Shown piece after piece: positions 21,497-25,471 of a stretch of 25,471 nucleotides of DNA (within the stretch, counting starts at the first letter, position 1; each line of letters opens with the position of its first letter). Where the stretch lies: NCBI GenBank assembly GCA_004009845.1, contig RMBW01000223.1:1-25471 (forward strand). The letters are read 5' to 3'. A program made the position numbers and the translations under genes. The stretch comes from Davidsoniella eucalypti. Taxonomy: Eukaryota; Ascomycota; Sordariomycetes; Microascales; Ceratocystidaceae. The notes beneath the pieces are model-generated. The model did not search any database and had not been told where the DNA came from. It was given only the letters and a program-made list of their open reading frames with translations.

Positions 21497-21903
21497 GGAG
21501 AGGGAAGAACATCATGTTTGAGTGGTTGGCCTATACCAAGTTTTGTATATCGCTGAATCATATGTTTCGTTAGGTTATGGAGGTGAAGAGATTGTTTGAA
21601 CAAGGCAGAGGAAAAAATATATTATATATCTTCAAGTATATATTTTGTTAGTATTTCGTTTACATATAATCTATGAAACTTGTTTTCAACGTTGCGCATC
21701 AGACTAAAGTTCCAGTAGAAAGACGGCGGTTAAAAATCGGCAATGCTGAATGGACCAAACTAGGGTATAATATATAATTAGGGTTAGTATGACAAATACA
21801 CAGTATTTGTATTGTATTTCACTGTTTATATACTGTGTACCGACAGCTGCCAGAGCTGTAGACGGCTGTAGACATAGATGTTGATGCCGTCATATTGAAA
21901 CTA

Positions 21904-21926
21904 CATATATATATATATATATATAT
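21904..21926. repeat. TA dinucleotide microsatellite
   Basis: An uninterrupted AT/TA run between the YTH and PTPA genes. No coding context. Confidence 0.85.
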
Positions 21927-22233
21927 TCATGAATGTGGAATCTATGATATACTGTGACGTATCAATCAATGCGATTTTCAGTTTTGCCTGAACCCTATTT
22001 ATGAGTGTAATTAGAAAGCTTTATTTCAATTGTCTTCTTTTGGAAGATAGACGTTTGACTTAGGCCAACCCAAAGGCATAGCTTGGAATTTTGGCCATAG
22101 ACATAAACTAGACATCCGATCCCATCCCTCCCTCCAAATCATTATCAAGAGCTTACAAATCAGACAAAGTAGCTTGATACTCCTCCTTTGTCAAGAAGAA
22201 CAAGAAGAAGGCCTACAACTCCCCCATTTTTGT

Positions 22234-22353
22234 ATGATATCATGTCGTCCGAGTCAGCTGCGCCGCCAGCTCTCCCGAAGCTTGGCATTATCAATACAAC
22301 ATCATCCGACCCCGCCAACGGCCTTCGATTCCAACAAACCGCGAAGCGCATAA
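22234..22353 (+). promoter_or_regulatory. Upstream ORF overlapping the PTPA start codon
   Basis: The ATG at 22234-22236 is 8 bases before the PTPA ATG and in another frame. It runs 39 codons to a TAA at 22351-22353. If it lies in the mRNA, ribosomes must skip it to make PTPA. The PTPA ATG has A at -3, which favours this. Confidence 0.4.
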
Positions 22354-23961
22354 ACGACGGGCCGGACGTCGCGACGTTTCTCACAAGCCTGGCATACCGA
22401 GACATTGGCGTATGGATTTTACAGCTGAACCGCGCACTGTGTCCGCGGCGAGTACTCGTTGGAGGCGTGGAACATACCGAGACGTATTCCCTAGCCGATA
22501 TACCGCCGCTAGAAGCCGACTCGACGCAAGATGAGGCGGCGCAGAGCGATGGAGGGGGAAGGAAGAAGATGAAGCTGCCGCCCAGTGTCCGCAAGGTACG
22601 CGCGGTCTTAGTTCAAGCCGAGGCGTTGTTAGACCAAGCGCCGACTGATGATGGCACAGGCACCAAACACCGGTTTGGAAACCCGGCATTCCGAAAATGG
22701 ATCGCGCTGGTCGAAGCCAAAAGCCGGGCGATACTTGGGCAAGCCTTGGGCATAGACGAGTCTATATCTCCTACTACGTCGGATCATCAAGGAAGTGGTG
22801 GTCCTGGAGACCAAGATGGGGAACAGGATGCTACGGCGCTGGACGAGCTGGTCTCGTACTTTATGAGTGGATGGGGAAGTGCTGAGCGGTTGGATTATGG
22901 AACGGGCCATGAACTCAGCTTCCTTGCGTTTTTGGGTGGACTATGGAAGATTGGATTCTTCGCTGATGGCGAACAAGATGGCCCTATTGAGCGGGCGATT
23001 GTATTTGGCATATTCGAACCGTAAGTGTCTCTACCTCAACTCTCTTTTTGTTTTCTTTCTATATCATACACATAGATAGACTCCATCGCCAAACTAACAC
23101 AAAAAACCTCTCATGTTTTCTAGCTACCTCGTCCTCGTCCGCAAGATAATTCTGCGCTATCGATTGGAACCCGCCGGCTCACACGGCGTCTGGGGTCTCG
23201 ACGACCATTTCTTCCTGTCCTATATATTCGGCTCCGCCCAACTCACCCGGCCCATTCTCCACAGCGCTTCCGAACCTATGCCCCTCGAAGGCTCCGTACG
23301 CAGCGCACCCAAACCCTCCGTGATAACCAATCGTGACCTCGTCAGCGCTTACGCGCCCGCAAACATGTACTTGTCTGCAATCGCCTTCATCTACGCCGTC
23401 AAATCCGGCCCTTTCGGCGAACATTCGCCCGTTCTTTACGATATTAGTGGGATTACTGCCGGCTGGGGCAAGATCAACAAGGGAATGATCAAAATGTTCA
23501 ATGCAGAGGTCCTCTCAAAGTTCCCCGTCGTGCAACATTTTCGCTTCGGTGGCTTGTTCGCTTGGAAACAGGACCCGGATGCTACTGTGCCCGCTCACAG
23601 TGTACATCTACAGAATCAACCACAAACTCTGTTCCAAAAGAATCAGATGCCTCAACAGAAACAACATCAGGCTTCTTCGTCAGCTCAGCTTTCTACAACC
23701 GCTGCTCGGATCCCTCAAGCTGGAGGCGGCGGAACTATGGCTCCTTGGGCCGTCGGTAGAGCCCCCCCTCCTCCTCCTCCTGCTCCATCTGGTTCTGCTG
23801 CGTGGGCTAGTGCTACACGTATGCCTGCCTCTTCCTCTTCTTCTGGAGGTATCCCTTATTCAAGAGTCCCTACTTCTTCTTCGACTTCGCAAACATCAGG
23901 CTCTCGTGGTCCCACTGCTCCGGACGCACAGGCGGGCACTCGTGCGCCATGGGCCAAATAA
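22242..23961 (+). CDS. rrd1: PP2A activator / peptidyl-prolyl isomerase of the PTPA family, Rrd1-like
   Basis: PTPA-family proteins act as peptidyl-prolyl cis/trans isomerases that activate PP2A-type phosphatases in cytosol and nucleus (family knowledge). Exon 1 is 22242-23020 and exon 2 is 23124-23961. The 103-bp intron (GTAAGT to TCTAG) splits Pro260. The product is 538 residues. The PTPA core spans about 30-410 with GNPAFRKWIALV (about 146), LDYGTGHELSFLAFLGGLWK (about 216), GVWGLDDHFFLSYIFGSAQL (about 280) and KINKGMIKMF. From about residue 410 a Gln-, Pro-, Ser- and Ala-rich tail of some 130 residues follows, with a run of prolines, ending TRAPWAK. Of the two fungal paralogues, the longer is usually called Rrd1, and the tail favours that choice. 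The family call is firm, the paralogue less so. An upstream ATG overlaps the start. Confidence 0.95.
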
Positions 23962-24629
23962 AATACTTCAAAACAGCCAACTATATATGCACAGTCAGCT
24001 GGTGATACATAAGCTTCACCTGTTACGTTGTACATAGTATGATAGAAATATATTTGATACCCGTCCATAGAATATACTACCACTACTAATCAAATGACCG
24101 TTTCTCTTTGAACTGATCACACCAAGTACAAGAGTACAGTTGAAGGTGACAAGTCACTGACTCGTGAAACAGCCGAGCATTGTACAACTATGTTCCTGTT
24201 CGGTGTGGCCTCCGGAATTGGAATCACAGCTTCCAAGTAAGACCAAAGTTTTCATGCCTAAAAACAGTAATTCGTATTATAATATAAGTTGGGGAATCAT
24301 ACAACACAGAAAGCAAACCCATCTCCTACCATCTCACCCAATAAATGCCCACCAATACGGGCTAAACAGCGAGGCATAGTTCGGAGTAACAATGTAACAA
24401 AACAAAAAAAAAAACGAAACAGCCAAAAAAGGGCACAGTGCAACGGGATATCTCAAATTTTGAGGCACATGGCCAAGTTTCCGACAGTTCGTGACGTCGT
24501 ATATTCCTGCAAAAAATTGGAGCTTCAAGCTGTATGCGGAATCATGTTAGCCCGAGAGGTATCGCGTTGCACCAGCTCTGTCAACAGACTGTAGCATATG
24601 TACATATACAAGAGTCTTATTTAACGAAT
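23962..24629. other. Convergent 3' region between PTPA and the right-edge gene
   Basis: 668 bp with the 3' UTRs of two convergent genes. Small frames at 24164-24379 and 24289-24594 (plus) have no recognisable content. No RNA gene or repeat of note. Confidence 0.5.
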
Positions 24630-25412
24630 TTAAGCAGTGGCAGCAGCGGCGGCTACAGGGGCAGCGGCAGCCTCTTCCTTCTTCTCCTCGACAGGCTCAG
24701 TAGCCTTCTCCTCAACCTTGGGCTCCTCAGTAACGGGAGCTTCGGCAACAGGAGCTTCAACGGTGGGAGTGGGCTCGGCAGCAGCAGCAGGGGTTTCGGT
24801 AACGGGGGCAGCGGCAGCGGGAGCTTCGACCTCAACCGGGGCAGCTGGTGCCTCAACCGGGGCAGCAACGGGAACGGGTGTCTCGGCGGCAGTAGGTGCC
24901 GCAGGGGCTATAGCAATTATCGATATATCAGTATAATTCTCATGTTGAGTATGCAAATACAAGACTTACCAGCAGCAGGCTCAGCAGCAGGAGCAGTCTC
25001 GACAGGGGTAGGAGCAGCCTCAGTCTTGGTAGGCTCCGCCTTGACCTCAGTAGCGGGAGCAGCCTCGGGAGCGGGGGTAGCAGCGGCCACTGGAGCAGCA
25101 GTCTCAGCTAAACAACATGTCTTAGTATGAGTGGATCTTTGCTATATTCAGACACGCATGTCTGGATTATGAGTCAAATCTTACCAGTAGTAGCAGCAGC
25201 AGCGGGAGCAGCAGCAGCGGGGGCCTCTGTAGGAGCAGGAGTAGTCGCGGCAGGGGGGGCGGCAGCGGCGGGTGTCACAGTAGCCGGAGTAGCAGCTGGG
25301 ACGGCAGAAGAAGCGGCAACAGGCGTCTCGGCGGCGGGAGTAGCCTCGGCACCGGTCTTCTTCTTGAAGACGGCCTTGAGTCTGTTCTTCAAAAGACGAA
25401 GCGCGTTGGGAG
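24630..25412 (-). CDS. Ala/Pro/Glu-rich low-complexity protein, C-terminal part (gene runs off the right edge)
   Basis: Exons on the minus strand are 25412-25185, 25107-24970 and 24907-24630, with TAA at 24632-24630. Introns of 77 and 62 bp begin GTAAGA and GTAAGT. The first exon seen is preceded by TACTGAC (25441-25435) and ATAATAG, so at least one upstream exon is probably outside the window. An in-frame ATG 18 bases before that exon (MLSCIIAPNAL) is the alternative start. About 213 residues are visible. They open with a basic helix, LRLLKNRLKAVFKKKTG, then turn almost entirely to Ala, Pro, Thr, Val and Glu, with a Glu/Lys-rich patch (EEPKVEEKATEPVEEKKEE) before an Ala-rich end. All introns are phase 1, so both internal exons keep the frame if skipped. 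There is no membrane span. The family is not recognised; a disordered scaffold or surface role would be a guess. Confidence 0.75.
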
Positions 25413-25471
25413 CTATTATACAAGAGAGCATATTGTCAGTAAATTGCAGGTCACATCGCGGAACCGACGCT

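Larger units (their letters stand above)
21428..22241. other. Intergenic region between the YTH and PTPA genes
   Basis: 814 bp between two plus-strand genes. It holds the 3'-UTR hairpin, a 10-bp inverted repeat (TACACAGTAT at 21797-21806 and ATACTGTGTA at 21830-21839), ACAGCT/AGCTGT at about 21842-21859 and a TA microsatellite near 21904-21926. An ATG at 22234 opens a 39-codon frame that overlaps the PTPA start. No further gene was seen. Confidence 0.6.

Noticed and set aside
24534..25130. Plus-strand Gly/Ser- and Ala/Ser-rich frames over the right-edge gene
   Set aside because: Antisense of Ala/Pro codons. The minus strand has the consistent splice sites, frame and stop.

Overview
The window looks like nuclear DNA from a filamentous ascomycete (Pezizomycotina). 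Four genes belong to conserved eukaryotic or fungal families: a GPI mannosyltransferase II, a Fig1-type membrane protein, a YTH-domain m6A reader and a PP2A activator of the PTPA/Rrd family. They are split by short introns of 55-126 bp with GTAAGT- or GTATGT-like donors, CTAAC/CTGAC branch sites and YAG acceptors. No tRNA, rRNA, CRISPR array, operon or intact mobile element was found. The species cannot be fixed from the sequence. The long AT-rich gaps suggest a fungus with a fairly gene-poor genome.

Layout from left to right: (1) 1-456, minus strand, the N-terminal part of a His/Asn-rich protein that runs off the left edge. It is open to the window end, so it has no stop here. (2) 2527-4371, minus, an intron-less 614-residue Ser/Pro/Arg-rich protein with a central fungal domain of unknown function. 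(3) 4372-13303, almost 9 kb without a convincing gene. Its left half is strongly pyrimidine-rich on the minus strand, as a long mRNA leader or non-coding transcript would be. Around 8.4-9.8 kb lie GGCCC/GCTCGGG-rich fragments that resemble decayed ends of a DNA transposon. (4) 13304-14836, plus, GPI18 with one intron. (5) 15157-16011, minus, a Fig1-family gene with two introns, convergent with GPI18. (6) 16012-19075, a 3-kb divergent promoter region that includes a likely 5'-UTR intron of the next gene. (7) 19076-21427, plus, the YTH reader with three coding introns. (8) 22242-23961, plus, an Rrd1-like PTPA with one intron and a Pro/Ser-rich tail. (9) 24630-25412 and beyond, minus, an Ala/Pro/Glu-rich protein that continues past the right edge and is built from phase-1 symmetric exons.

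The genes do not form a pathway or cluster. They cover GPI-anchor synthesis in the ER, membrane or calcium physiology at cell fusion, mRNA fate and phosphatase control, which is ordinary fungal core genome. The items most worth a second look are the left-edge gene that simple ORF calling misses, the strand-asymmetric 4-kb leader, possible intron-retention control and a 3'-UTR hairpin in the YTH gene, and the modular phase-1 exons of the right-edge gene. No new defence, mobile or biosynthetic system was seen.
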